Assembly: GCF_900107605.1 (NCBI RefSeq)
Contig: NZ_FNQJ01000023.1
Span: forward strand, 1-59,741
DNA: 59,741 nt
Source of the DNA: Acidovorax soli
GTDB taxonomy: Bacteria; Pseudomonadota; Gammaproteobacteria; Burkholderiales; Burkholderiaceae_C
Direction: 5' to 3'
The position numbers were made by a program, and so were the translations under genes. Positions within the stretch are counted from its first letter, which is position 1. Each line of letters begins with the position of its first letter. Under the pieces are notes generated by a model. It made no database searches. It saw only the letters and a list, made by a program, of their open reading frames with translations, and was not told where the DNA came from. Below are positions 50,140 through 59,471 of the stretch, piece by piece.

Positions 50140-50967
50140 TTACGCGTTGACTGCCCGCAGCGCTGGCCGCAGTTGCCTGGTCACGGGGTCGATGTGGGTG
50201 GTCGGAATCTGGTAGGCGCGATCGTCAAACAGGTCGATGCCGCACATGAGGTTTTCGATCCAGTCCAGAAAATCGTTGATCGCCTTCTTGCCCATAATGG
50301 GTGCGCCATGCTGGGGCACCAGCATGGCAATGTCCAGCTGGCGCGCCATGCGCACCCACAGCCGCAGGATCTTGTTGGACACCATGTAGCGGCGGTGAAA
50401 ACCTTCCATGCGGGGGATGTGCGGTCCCAGATCCGTCACAGGAATGCGCGCCTCGGCTCCGGACGTCATCGACACCCCGAGGTCGCCGGTGAACAGGATG
50501 CGGCTGACCGGATCGTAGAAATGGAAGTTGCCCTCGGAGTGCATGAAGTGTGCGGGCAACAGCACCAGCTCATGGCGGCCCAAAGGCAGGTGGCCGCCCC
50601 CGTCCGGCACGCCGATCACGCGGTTTTCGGTCTTGCCCACCTTCGTGAAATGTGGGGCAAACCGCTCCCAAACGCGTGAAATCACCAGGGATGCCTGGGT
50701 GGTGCTCATCCAGCGGTCCAGCGAGGCAATGATGTCCGGATCGGCGTGTGACGCAATGATGTACGAGAGTTTGCTGGGGGGGAAATGCTTGGACATCCCC
50801 ATGAACAGTTCATTGAAAGCCAGGTTGCCACCCGGGTCGATGATGGCGCCCGTGTCATCGTCAACGATCAGGAATTGGTTGGCCTGGACCGCTTGCCCAT
50901 CTTCTTCGATGAGGTCGGTGAACATGATGCAGGCGTGATTCTTGTCGCGATAGAGTTCCAGGGCCAT
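50140..50967 (-). CDS. Metallo-beta-lactamase-fold diiron protein (ODP / flavodiiron-like)
   Basis: A 275-residue protein of the oxygen-binding diiron protein group, related to flavodiiron NO/O2 reductases but without a flavodoxin domain. Ligand segments are IIASHADPDIIASL (H-x-D-x-D), HFMHSEGNFHFYD, FTGDLG and MLVPQHGAPIMG. It may sense or reduce O2 or NO. I chose ATG 50967 (MALELYRDKN) rather than 51012 because a perfect FNR box centred at 51030.5 predicts transcription to begin near 50989, downstream of the earlier ATG. Confidence 0.82.
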   Translation of the reverse strand: MALELYRDKNHACIMFTDLIEEDGQAVQANQFLIVDDDTGAIIDPGGNLAFNELFMGMSKHFPPSKLSYIIASHADPDIIASLDRWMSTTQASLVISRVWERFAPHFTKVGKTENRVIGVPDGGGHLPLGRHELVLLPAHFMHSEGNFHFYDPVSRILFTGDLGVSMTSGAEARIPVTDLGPHIPRMEGFHRRYMVSNKILRLWVRMARQLDIAMLVPQHGAPIMGKKAINDFLDWIENLMCGIDLFDDRAYQIPTTHIDPVTRQLRPALRAVNA

Positions 50968-51023
50968 GTCGATACTGCGGTGCGATAAAGCGCCGACTGT
51001 ACGATTACCCATGTTTGTAGTGC

Positions 51024-51037
51024 TTGATAAAAATCAA
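51024..51037. promoter_or_regulatory. Perfect FNR/ANR/DNR-type box upstream of the diiron-protein gene
   Basis: TTGATAAAAATCAA fits TTGAT-N4-ATCAA exactly. TACAGT, a plausible -10, lies on the minus strand at 51001-50996, so the box centre is about 41.5 bases before the predicted start, the standard activator position. The same kind of box precedes norC. Confidence 0.8.
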
Positions 51038-51092
51038 GCCTTTGATTTCTTGATCTTTGTCATCTAGACGCCGGCCACCTCCGGCGGTGCAG

Positions 51093-51284
51093 TTACCGGG
51101 GTGCGGACGCTGGTGCTGCGGGTGCTGTCTCTAAAGGGGAGAGCGTTTCCGGCAACGTGGCCCGTTGTGTGGCCTCGGGTGCGGCGGGGAGATACAAGGG
51201 GCCGCGCTGCCCGCAGCCCGCCAATGCCGCCGCACTGACAGCAAGGGCAAAGGTCCTGATTAGAATTTGGAAAACTTTCACCAT
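51093..51284 (-). CDS. lptM: Small lipoprotein LptM (YifL)
   Basis: A 63-residue lipoprotein: short signal peptide, lipobox LAGC at about 21-24, then the family hallmark [11 protein letters not shown] and a Pro/Ala-rich tail. LptM helps the LPS transporter LptD fold and oxidise at the outer membrane. It diverges from cyaY with only 11 bp between the start codons, an arrangement conserved with E. coli yifL-cyaY. In many species lysA follows it; here it does not. Confidence 0.85.
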   Translation of the reverse strand: MVKVFQILIRTFALAVSAAALAGCGQRGPLYLPAAPEATQRATLPETLSPLETAPAAPASAPR

Positions 51285-51295
51285 GCGTAATTGTA

Positions 51296-51625
51296 ATGAC
51301 CGACCTTGAATTCCTGGACCAGGCCGAGAAACTGCTGCTTGCCGTGGAGCGCAGTTGCGATCGCATCAATGACGATAGCGATGCCGATGTGGACAGCCAG
51401 CGCACTGGCGGCATGGTGACCCTGACATTCTCCAACCGCAGCCAGATCATCATCAATCTGCAAAAACCACTGCATGAAGTGTGGATGGCGGCAAAATCGG
51501 GCGGATACCACTACCGGTTTGATGGGGTCGCCTGGCAAGACACCAAGGGTGCCGGTGAATTCTTTCAACAGCTGAGCCAGGACGCAGAGCGCCAGTCTGG
51601 TACCTCTTTGCGATTCCACACCTGA
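51296..51625 (+). CDS. cyaY: Bacterial frataxin CyaY
   Basis: A 109-residue frataxin with the acidic iron-binding first helix ([23 protein letters not shown]) and the beta-sheet signature [17 protein letters not shown]. The conserved [15 protein letters not shown] follows. It moderates iron delivery to Fe-S assembly. Its promoter must lie within the lptM coding region because the starts are 11 bp apart. Confidence 0.94.
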   Translation: MTDLEFLDQAEKLLLAVERSCDRINDDSDADVDSQRTGGMVTLTFSNRSQIIINLQKPLHEVWMAAKSGGYHYRFDGVAWQDTKGAGEFFQQLSQDAERQSGTSLRFHT

Positions 51626-51744
51626 CCCACGCGGCGCTTGAAAGGGTGCGAGCGTAGGCAGCCTTGCGTTGGCACAACCCAGTGCATGCATTGCGCCTGC
51701 GGCGCCCGCTTTGCAGGCACCGCAGGACCACCCCCTGCAACGAA

Positions 51745-54141
51745 TCAGTTGCGAAACAGATCGAGGATGCGACCGCGTTCTTCGGGAGGGGGCGGTGCCT
51801 GGGGGGCCAGCGTCGATGGGGCGGAGGACTGGCTTTCCTGTCCCACTTTCGCAACGCCTGCGTTGCGCGCGAATTCTTCATAGAACCACTCGCCGCCCAC
51901 ATTCACCACGCCGGGTGGCACAGTGGATTCCATGACTGGCACCCCCTTGAGGGCCTGTTCCATGAAGTTGATCCACACCGGCAAGCTCAGCCCGCCCCCG
52001 GTTTCGCGGCTGCCCAGGTTACGGGGTTTGTCGTAGCCAATCCAGGTCACTGCGGTCAGGGTGGGCTGATAACCCGCGAACCAGGCGTCCACAGAGTCAT
52101 TGGTGGTGCCGGTCTTGCCATGCAAGTCGGGCCGTTTCAGGGTGGCCTGCGCTTTGGCGGCAGTTCCTGAGCGCGCGACTTCCTGCAGCAGGTTGTCCAT
52201 GATGAAGGCATTTCTTGCATCAATGGCGCGTGGCAGTTCGCTGGCAGCGGGAGCCGGGTTTTCGGAAATCACGCGACCTTTTTGGTCAGTCACGCGCGCG
52301 ATCAGCCATGGGTTGACGCGGTAGCCACCATTGGCAAATACCGAATAGGCAGACGCCATCTGCAACGGAGTGACGGAGCCTGCACCCAATGCCATGGTCA
52401 GGTAGGCCGGGTGCTTCTCTGCCTCGAATCCGAACCGGGTCACCCAATCCTGTGCCGTCTTGGGGCCCACCGCCTGCAAGATGCGGATGGAAACCATGTT
52501 CTTGGATTTTGCGAGGCCCGTGCGCATGGTCATGGGTCCATCGTATTTGCCGTCGTAGTTCTTGGGCTCCCAGGGCTGACCACCGGTGACGCCTGCATCA
52601 AAAAAGAGCGGGGCGTCATTGATGACGGTGGCCGGAGTAAAGCCCTTCTCCAGTGCCGCGGAGTAGATGAATGGCTTGAAGCTGGACCCTGGCTGGCGCC
52701 AGGCCTGCGCTGCGTGGTTGAACTTGTTCTTGTCAAAGTCAAACCCCCCCACCAGCGCCTTGATGGCGCCACTGCGCGGATCCAGCGCAACCAGGGCGCC
52801 TTCCACCTCGGGCAATTGGGTGATTTCCCAGGCGTTCTTGGGCGTCTTGACAACACGGATGACAGCACCACGCCGAATCCTGATGTTGGGGGGCGCTTTG
52901 TCGCTCAGACCGGACTGTGCGGGCTTGAGCCCATCGCCCGTGATCTCCAGTGTGTCGCCATTGGCGCGCGCTGCCACAATCTTGCGTGCAGTGGACTCCA
53001 GCACCACGGCAGACATGACATCGCCATTGTCCGGATGACCGGCCAGTGCTTCGTCAATCGCGTCTTCCACATCCTCCGGGGCCTTGGGGAGATCGACGAA
53101 TTGTTCTGGGCCGCGGTACTGCTGGCGTCGCTCATAGTCCATGATGCCACGCCGCAGGGCCGCGTAGGCGGCATCCTGGTTGGCTGCATTCAGCGTGGTG
53201 TACACGTTCAGCCCGCGGGTGTACGCCTCATTGCCGTACTGGCTGAAGATCAGTTGCCGCACCATCTCGGCGACATATTCGGCATGGACACGCGTGTTGT
53301 CCTGCCCTGATCGGATCTTGAGTTCTTCCTTCTTTGCGGCCGCAGCTTCCTGGGCCGTGATGAAGCCGTTCTCTTCCATCCGTTCAATGATGTAGAGCTG
53401 GCGCACCCGGGCGCGCTTGGGGTTGCTGATGGGGTTGTACGCAGAAGGCGCCTTGGGCAGGCCTGCCAGCATCGCCGCTTCTGCAATGGAAACCGACTTG
53501 AGCGGTTTGCCGAAATAGGCCTCGGATGCAGCCGCGAATCCATAGGCACGATTGCCCAGGTAAATCTGATTCATATAAATCTCGAGAATCTGGTCTTTTG
53601 TGAGCAAATGTTCGAGTTTGAATGTCAGTAATATTTCGTAAATTTTCCGTGTAAATGTTTTTTCGGATGAGAGATAAACATTGCGCGCCACTTGCATTGT
53701 GATGGTCGATGCACCCTGGCTTTTGACGCGACCCAGATTGGCCAGGACTGCACGCAGCATTCCTTTGTAATCAACGCCACCGTGCTGGAAGAACCGGGTG
53801 TCTTCGATGGCCAGCACAGCATCCTTCACAACGGTGGGAATTTCCCCGATGGGAGTCAGGTTGCGGCGCTCGTCGCCAAATTCCCCCAGCAATGCTCCCT
53901 CCGACGAGTAGATCCGCAGCGGCAGCTTGGGCCTGTAGTCGGCAAGGTCGGACACGTCGGGAAGATTGGGGTAGGCCATGGCGAGTGCCACACCGATGAC
54001 CAGAAGCAAGGCCAGCGCACCCGCCAAGCCGAGCCCGCCGACCCATAGAAAGGCGCGAAAAATCCAGCGCAACCCGCCAGAGCTTTGGGTGTTCGTTGAA
54101 GCGCGTTTTTGGGGGTGCTTTTGGGTGGGCGGTGGCGTCAT
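51745..54141 (-). CDS. mrcA: Penicillin-binding protein 1A
   Basis: A 798-residue bifunctional peptidoglycan synthase. One N-terminal helix, then a glycosyltransferase domain with AIEDTRFFQHGGVDYKGM and GASTITMQVARN. The transpeptidase domain has the Ser nucleophile in PGSSFKPF (SxxK), SKN and KTGTTN. ATG 54141 (MTPPPTQKHPQKR) is chosen; the longer in-frame start is in the divergent promoter region. mrcA divergent from pilMNOPQ is conserved in beta- and gammaproteobacteria. Confidence 0.96.
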   Translation of the reverse strand: MTPPPTQKHPQKRASTNTQSSGGLRWIFRAFLWVGGLGLAGALALLLVIGVALAMAYPNLPDVSDLADYRPKLPLRIYSSEGALLGEFGDERRNLTPIGEIPTVVKDAVLAIEDTRFFQHGGVDYKGMLRAVLANLGRVKSQGASTITMQVARNVYLSSEKTFTRKIYEILLTFKLEHLLTKDQILEIYMNQIYLGNRAYGFAAASEAYFGKPLKSVSIAEAAMLAGLPKAPSAYNPISNPKRARVRQLYIIERMEENGFITAQEAAAAKKEELKIRSGQDNTRVHAEYVAEMVRQLIFSQYGNEAYTRGLNVYTTLNAANQDAAYAALRRGIMDYERRQQYRGPEQFVDLPKAPEDVEDAIDEALAGHPDNGDVMSAVVLESTARKIVAARANGDTLEITGDGLKPAQSGLSDKAPPNIRIRRGAVIRVVKTPKNAWEITQLPEVEGALVALDPRSGAIKALVGGFDFDKNKFNHAAQAWRQPGSSFKPFIYSAALEKGFTPATVINDAPLFFDAGVTGGQPWEPKNYDGKYDGPMTMRTGLAKSKNMVSIRILQAVGPKTAQDWVTRFGFEAEKHPAYLTMALGAGSVTPLQMASAYSVFANGGYRVNPWLIARVTDQKGRVISENPAPAASELPRAIDARNAFIMDNLLQEVARSGTAAKAQATLKRPDLHGKTGTTNDSVDAWFAGYQPTLTAVTWIGYDKPRNLGSRETGGGLSLPVWINFMEQALKGVPVMESTVPPGVVNVGGEWFYEEFARNAGVAKVGQESQSSAPSTLAPQAPPPPEERGRILDLFRN

Positions 54142-54403
54142 ATCGCTCCGGAAGAAACCAGCATTATAAAAACGGCGGCTTCCGATTCGGTCATTCAGGA
54201 GGCTGCATGATCTTACGGCCAACCACGGTGGCACGCGAACGCGCCCGAGACACTACTGGGCGGTCAACAATCGTCTGCTTTTGACAACGTTCAAAACAAC
54301 GCACGCGGCCAAAACGCTTTGCTGGTCAACTACCTTACTGATAGCATTCATGTGAAGTGTTAAGTTTTGTTGCTTTGTGTTGGCAAGTTACAGGAGACCA
54401 ATC
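54142..54403. promoter_or_regulatory. Divergent promoter region between mrcA and pilM (262 bp)
   Basis: AT-rich relative to the flanks, with repeated A/T-rich blocks near 54290-54390. It holds both promoters, though I cannot assign hexamers with confidence. A 25-codon reading frame (54207-54284, beginning MILRPTTVARER) is preceded by AGGAGG at short spacing and could be a leader peptide; support is weak. Confidence 0.4.
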
Positions 54404-55483
54404 TTGATCTCTACGGGGTCTTTTTTTAGTCGCCAGTCCGCTCCGCTGCTGGGGATCGACATCAGCTCTTCCAGCGTCAAGCTGGTGGAGCTAGGGCATG
54501 ACAAGGCCGGTAGCCTGGTGCTTGAGCGCTGCGCGATTGAGCCGCTGGAACGTGGATGGATTACAGACGGTAACATCGAAAAATTCGATGAGGTTGCGGA
54601 TGCATTGCGCCGGCTCATCAAAAAGAGCGGCACACGCACCAAGAACGTTGCCTTGGCATTGCCGCCATCCGCAGTGATCACCAAGAAGATCACGCTGCCT
54701 GGCGGGATGACCGAGCAGGAGCTCGAGGTCCAGGTCGAGTCCGAGGCGAACCAGTACATACCCTTCTCGCTGGATGAGGTCAGTCTGGACTTTTGCGTGA
54801 TCGGGCCCAACAAAAATGCACCCGGCGACGTGGATGTGCTGATTGCTGCCTCGCGGCGTGAGAAGGTGCAAGACCGGCAAGGGCTTGCCGAAGCGGCGGG
54901 GCTGAAGCCCGTGGTCGTAGACATCGAATCGCATGCCTCCAGGCTTGCTGCTGGCCGTTTGATCGAAGCACTGCCCAACAAGGGCGTGGATGCGCTGGTG
55001 GCATTGTTTGAAGTGGGTGCGCTCACGACGAGCATGCAGGTCATCCGCAATGAAGAAGTCTTGTACGACCGCGATCAGGCTTTCGGTGGGGCGCAACTGA
55101 CACAGCTCATCGTGCGCCAATACGGTTTTTCCGTCGAAGAGGCCGAGAGTAAAAAACGCAATGGCGACCTTCCTGAAGATTATCAAGTTGCCGTACTTCG
55201 TCCCTTCGTGGAAAGCATGGCTCAGGAAATCGGCCGAGCGCTGCAATTCTTTTTTACCAGCACGCCGCACAACCGGGTTGATCACATCATGCTGGCGGGT
55301 GGCTCGGCGCCGCTGCCTGGCTTGACGGAAGCGGTCACCCAGCAAACCGGTTTTGCTTGCAGTGCTGTCAATCCGTTTGATGGCATGGAGATTGGAAGTT
55401 CCGTCCGGCTGAAGAAAATGGTGCGTGAAGCTCCGTCGTATCTCACGTCATGTGGTTTGGCTATGCGGAGGTTTCTGCAGTGA
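54404..55483 (+). CDS. pilM: Type IV pilus assembly ATPase-like protein PilM
   Basis: A 359-residue actin-fold protein of the pilus alignment complex. It binds the cytoplasmic end of PilN. Family marks: LLGIDISSSSVKLVEL and later the nucleotide-site segments HIMLAGGSAPLPGL. The best start is TTG 54404 (M-I-S-T-G-S-F-F-S): AGGAG lies 7 bases before it, and this N-terminus is the usual one. An in-frame ATG at 54377 lacks a ribosome binding site. First gene of pilMNOPQ. Confidence 0.95.
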   Translation: MISTGSFFSRQSAPLLGIDISSSSVKLVELGHDKAGSLVLERCAIEPLERGWITDGNIEKFDEVADALRRLIKKSGTRTKNVALALPPSAVITKKITLPGGMTEQELEVQVESEANQYIPFSLDEVSLDFCVIGPNKNAPGDVDVLIAASRREKVQDRQGLAEAAGLKPVVVDIESHASRLAAGRLIEALPNKGVDALVALFEVGALTTSMQVIRNEEVLYDRDQAFGGAQLTQLIVRQYGFSVEEAESKKRNGDLPEDYQVAVLRPFVESMAQEIGRALQFFFTSTPHNRVDHIMLAGGSAPLPGLTEAVTQQTGFACSAVNPFDGMEIGSSVRLKKMVREAPSYLTSCGLAMRRFLQ

Positions 55484-56100
55484 TATTGATCAATTTGCTC
55501 CCGCATCGGGAGGCTGCACGTAAACGCAGGCGCGAGGCTTTTCAGGCAACGATGTTTGCATCGTTTCTTCTGGGCCTCGCTATCGCTGGGGCTATCTATT
55601 GGTGGTTCCAGGTGATGATTACGGAGCAGCAAGAGAAGAATAGTTTTCTTCAAGGTGAAATCAAGGTCCTTGAAGGACAAATCAAGGAAATTGCGTCCAT
55701 TGAAGAGGAAATTGCTGCTCTGCGTGCAAGGCAAAAGGCCGTGGAAGATCTGCAGTCTGACCGCAATTTGCCCGTGCATTTGCTGAACGAACTTGTCAGG
55801 CAATTGCCGGATGGTGTCTACATCACCAGCATGAAACAAGATGGCCAGACCATTTCCATGCAGGGCATGGCGCAATCCAACGAGCGTGTTTCGGAAATGC
55901 TGCGAAATCTCGCCAACAACACCCCCTGGTTTTCGAAGCCGGAGCTGGTGGAGATCGTGGCCAGCAATGTGGCATTGACTCCGCGAGACCAACGCCGTGT
56001 GGGTGCCTTCAATTTGAGGTTTCAGCTTGTGAGATCCAGTGAAGCCCAAAAGGCCATGGATGCTGCTAGTTCAGCTGTTGCTGCGTCGGCTGGAAAGTAA
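55480..56100 (+). CDS. pilN: Type IV pilus inner-membrane protein PilN
   Basis: A 206-residue bitopic protein. Its short cytoplasmic tail carries INLLPHREAARKRRR, the conserved PilM-binding INLLP motif. One helix (FASFLLGLAIAGAIYWWF) and a coiled coil (about 50-95) follow, then a ferredoxin-like periplasmic domain. The start is GTG 55480, overlapping the pilM stop (GTGA). Confidence 0.93.
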   Translation: MILINLLPHREAARKRRREAFQATMFASFLLGLAIAGAIYWWFQVMITEQQEKNSFLQGEIKVLEGQIKEIASIEEEIAALRARQKAVEDLQSDRNLPVHLLNELVRQLPDGVYITSMKQDGQTISMQGMAQSNERVSEMLRNLANNTPWFSKPELVEIVASNVALTPRDQRRVGAFNLRFQLVRSSEAQKAMDAASSAVAASAGK

Positions 56101-56103
56101 CGT

Positions 56104-56772
56104 ATGGCGAAAAAACAAACTTCAAAGATCGATTTCGCTGCGCTGCAGGGAAATCTTCAGCGACAGTTCAAAAATCTGGATACCAAAGACCCCTCTCTTT
56201 GGCCCATTTTGCCCAAAATTCTGCTCTGTGCATTCATTGCCATCGGTGTTGCCGTTGTCCTCTGGTTCGTGCAATTGACGGATTATCAGGCAGAGCTGGA
56301 GATGGAGCGTGGCAAGGAAATTGCACTTCGTGAGGACTACACGAAAAAGCTTGTGAAGGCCGTTAGCCTTGAAGCACTCAAGAAGCAGCGGGAGCAGATT
56401 CAGCAATATGTGATTCAACTTGAGAAGCAATTGCCCAGCAAGGCGGAAATGGCGGCCTTGTTGTCCGATATCAACCAGGCAGGGTTGGGGCGGAGCTTGC
56501 AATTTGAATTGTTTCGTCCTGGTCAAATCGTCGTCAGGGATTATTATGCAGAGCTTCCGATTGCCGTCCGGGTAACGGGAAAATACCATGACATGGGCTC
56601 ATTCGCTTCGGATGTGGCGCATTTGTCCCGTATCGTGACTTTGAATAACATTTCCATTGTTCCTGCAGGTAAAGAAGCCGGTATATTGGCCATGGATGCC
56701 ACGGCGCGCACTTTCCGTTACCTCGATCCTGAAGAAATTCAAGCGCAAAAGAATGCCGGAGGTAAGAAATGA
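56104..56772 (+). CDS. pilO: Type IV pilus inner-membrane protein PilO
   Basis: A 222-residue bitopic protein with one helix (about 40-58: LLCAFIAIGVAVVLWFVQL), a coiled coil and a periplasmic domain. It heterodimerises with PilN and aligns PilM with the secretin via PilP. It starts 3 bp after pilN and overlaps pilP by 4 bp. Confidence 0.94.
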   Translation: MAKKQTSKIDFAALQGNLQRQFKNLDTKDPSLWPILPKILLCAFIAIGVAVVLWFVQLTDYQAELEMERGKEIALREDYTKKLVKAVSLEALKKQREQIQQYVIQLEKQLPSKAEMAALLSDINQAGLGRSLQFELFRPGQIVVRDYYAELPIAVRVTGKYHDMGSFASDVAHLSRIVTLNNISIVPAGKEAGILAMDATARTFRYLDPEEIQAQKNAGGKK

Positions 56773-57311
56773 TGTGGTCCGGCCGTCTGGCTTTATTATG
56801 TTGTGCAGCCGTTCTGTGCGGTTGCGGTTCGACGGAAGAGGATGAGTTGCGCCAATGGATGGCTGATCAGCGCGCCAACACCAAGCCGCGCATTACCCCC
56901 CTTTCCGAGCCCAAGCAGTTTGAACCGCAAGCATATACGGTGGAGAATGGTGTCGAGCCGTTTAATCAGTTGAAACTCATGCAAGCACTGCGGCGGGATT
57001 CGGTGCAAGTGGCCTCCAACGCCACATTGATTGCTCCTGAAATGGCCCGCAGAAAAGAGCCGTTAGAGGTTTTTCCGCTGGATGCCATGGTAATGGTTGG
57101 CAGTCTGAACAAGACCGGAACGCCTACGGCGCTACTCAAAGTAGATAATTTGTTGTACCAGATTCGGGTGGGAAATTACCTTGGCCAGAATTATGGAAAA
57201 ATCATCAAAATTTCCGAAACGGCAATTAGCTTGCGCGAGATAGTTCAAGACGCCACGGGAGATTGGATAGAGCGCGCCGCTTCGCTTGAACTGCAGGAGG
57301 GAAAGAAATGA
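56769..57311 (+). CDS. pilP: Type IV pilus lipoprotein PilP
   Basis: A 180-residue lipoprotein with lipobox VLCGC near residues 15-19 and a C-terminal beta-domain (ALLKVDNLLYQIRVGNYLGQNYGKIIKI). It links PilNO with the secretin PilQ. ATGA overlap with pilO and with pilQ. Confidence 0.94.
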   Translation: MMWSGRLALLCCAAVLCGCGSTEEDELRQWMADQRANTKPRITPLSEPKQFEPQAYTVENGVEPFNQLKLMQALRRDSVQVASNATLIAPEMARRKEPLEVFPLDAMVMVGSLNKTGTPTALLKVDNLLYQIRVGNYLGQNYGKIIKISETAISLREIVQDATGDWIERAASLELQEGKK

Positions 57312-59449
57312 CAACGAAAAATATCTGGGTAACGAACCGCTGCCGAAATGCCATATTTGCGGTAGTGGCCACGCTGGCTGCAGCGGCTGCCATGGCGCAA
57401 AGTGCGATCGAGGCTGTCACTGGCACGATGCAAGGTGGTGCCGAGGTAGTTCGTGTTGAGCTATCGCAGCCACTCTCTGCGGTACCGACTGGCTTTGCAA
57501 TTCAATCACCAGCACGTATCGCGCTGGATTTTCCTGGGACCACCAATGCAATGGGGCGGTCCGTTGTCGATGTGAATCAGGGAAATTTAAAGTCCATCAA
57601 CGTCGTACAGGCTGGTGATCGGTCTAGGCTGGTTCTGAATCTCAAACAGCCCACCTCTTACCAGGCGGAGCTGCAAGGCAAGACACTGCTTATTTCTCTG
57701 TTGCCTGTTAACACCTCGGTGGCAGCTTCGCAGCAGTCCACCACCACGATATTTGCGGCAAGCGGCGGCAGCGACACGCTTCCTTTGAAGGATGTGGATT
57801 TTCGCCGGGGCGCAGATGGTTCTGGCCGCATCATCGTCAGCCTTGCCAATAGCCAGGTGGGTGTAGATCTGCAACGGCAAGGCAAAGGACTCAATGTCGA
57901 TTTTCTCCGCTCGTCCTTGCCAGAAGGGTTGCGCCGGCGCCTTGACGTGACAGATTTTGGAACGCCCGTTCAGTTGGTGACGACCTCGCAGCAGGGTGAC
58001 CGCGTCCGCATGGTCGTAGAGCCCGTTGGCGAATGGGAGCACAGCGCCTACCAAAGCAATAATCAATTTGTCGTGGAGATTCGCCAAAAGAAGGTTGATC
58101 TGACCAAGTTGACCCAGGGGCCTGGCTATAGCGGTGAAAAACTCTCGCTGAATTTCCAGAACATTGAAGTCCGCTCCCTGCTGCAGGTCATTGCCGATTT
58201 CACCAATTTCAACATCGTGACCTCCGACACCGTGACAGGTGCACTCACGCTTCGGTTGAAAGATGTTCCATGGGATCAAGCGCTCCAGATCATCATGGAT
58301 GCCAAAGGTTTGGGCATGCGAAAGTCCGGGACCGTGCTGTGGATTGCACCGAAAGATGAGATCGACGCGCGTACCAAGAAGGATTTCGAAGCCGCTTTGG
58401 CTATTCGGAAATTAGAGCCATTGAAGACGCAGGCTTTCCAGCTGAATTACGCCAAAGCGGCAGACATGATTACCCAGCTGACAAACAGTTCAAGTAGTGG
58501 TGGTAGTGGTACTTCCACGCGATTCTTGACGGAGCGGGGGAGTGCCATTTCGGAGCCACGCACGAATCAGCTTTTTGTAACCGACACGCCCAGCAAACTG
58601 GAAGAAGTACGTCAATTGCTGTTGACACTCGATGTGGCAGTGCGCCAGGTGTTGATCGAGGCACGAATTGTGGAGGCTCGTGATACCTTTGGTCGTTCGC
58701 TGGGGGTGCGACTAGGCGGTACGGACCTGCGCGCCAACCGTGGCGGCGATGGCGGCTACGGAATTGGTGGAGACAATCGCATTGCATTTGGCACCAGTTA
58801 CAGCAATGCGGTGGCCTCCAGTGGGGCGGGAGGCACCACCAACACGAATGGAAACTTCGTCAACTTGCCTGCAAGTCTGTCGAATGTCAGCAGTGTGGGC
58901 AGCTTTGCACTTTCTATCTTTAACTCTGCCGCCAATCGATTCTTGACGCTTGAACTCTCAGCCATGGAGGCTGACGGAAAGGGCAAGATTGTGTCGAGTC
59001 CTAGGATCATTACGGCGGACCAGACCAAGGCCCTGATTGAGCAGGGTACGGAATATCCATATTCGATTACGGCACCCAACGGTGCTACCACATTGGCTTT
59101 CAAGAAGGCAGTGCTGAAACTGGAAGTGACGCCGCAGATTACGCCAGAGGGGAGCATCATTCTCGATTTGGATATTAATAAAGACAGCAGAGGTGAAACC
59201 ACAACCCAGGGCGTTGCCATTGATACCAAGCACATCAAGACGCAAATCCTGATCGAAAATGGTGGTACCGTGGTAATTGGTGGTATTTTCGAGATGGAAG
59301 ACACCAGCCAAGAAAATAAAATTCCATTGCTTGGTGATGTTCCAGTGGTCGGAAATTTGTTCAAGAGCAGAACGAGAGAGTCGTCCAAGCGTGAAATGTT
59401 GGTTTTTATTACGCCCAAGGTTATTACTGACCGCGGTCCAGTTCGATAA
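57308..59449 (+). CDS. pilQ: Type IV pilus secretin PilQ
   Basis: A 713-residue outer-membrane secretin. Signal peptide, AMIN domains (about 40-270), the short N0/N1 domains (EKLSLNFQNIEVRSLLQVIADF), and the C-terminal secretin pore (about 450-710: VRQVLIEARIVEARDTFGRSLGVR, VTPQITPEGSIILDLDI, ENGGTVVIGGIF, KREMLVFITPKVI). It forms the channel for the pilus. A run of Ser/Gly (SSSSGGSGTSTR) marks the linker before the pore. Confidence 0.96.
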   Translation: MTTKNIWVTNRCRNAIFAVVATLAAAAAMAQSAIEAVTGTMQGGAEVVRVELSQPLSAVPTGFAIQSPARIALDFPGTTNAMGRSVVDVNQGNLKSINVVQAGDRSRLVLNLKQPTSYQAELQGKTLLISLLPVNTSVAASQQSTTTIFAASGGSDTLPLKDVDFRRGADGSGRIIVSLANSQVGVDLQRQGKGLNVDFLRSSLPEGLRRRLDVTDFGTPVQLVTTSQQGDRVRMVVEPVGEWEHSAYQSNNQFVVEIRQKKVDLTKLTQGPGYSGEKLSLNFQNIEVRSLLQVIADFTNFNIVTSDTVTGALTLRLKDVPWDQALQIIMDAKGLGMRKSGTVLWIAPKDEIDARTKKDFEAALAIRKLEPLKTQAFQLNYAKAADMITQLTNSSSSGGSGTSTRFLTERGSAISEPRTNQLFVTDTPSKLEEVRQLLLTLDVAVRQVLIEARIVEARDTFGRSLGVRLGGTDLRANRGGDGGYGIGGDNRIAFGTSYSNAVASSGAGGTTNTNGNFVNLPASLSNVSSVGSFALSIFNSAANRFLTLELSAMEADGKGKIVSSPRIITADQTKALIEQGTEYPYSITAPNGATTLAFKKAVLKLEVTPQITPEGSIILDLDINKDSRGETTTQGVAIDTKHIKTQILIENGGTVVIGGIFEMEDTSQENKIPLLGDVPVVGNLFKSRTRESSKREMLVFITPKVITDRGPVR

Positions 59450-59471
59450 TTAATTTCACTATTGGTGTAAA

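Noticed and set aside
51038..51056. Further TTGAT half-sites (TTTGATTTCTTGATC) next to the perfect FNR box
   Set aside because: They do not form a palindrome at FNR spacing, so they were not called as a second site.
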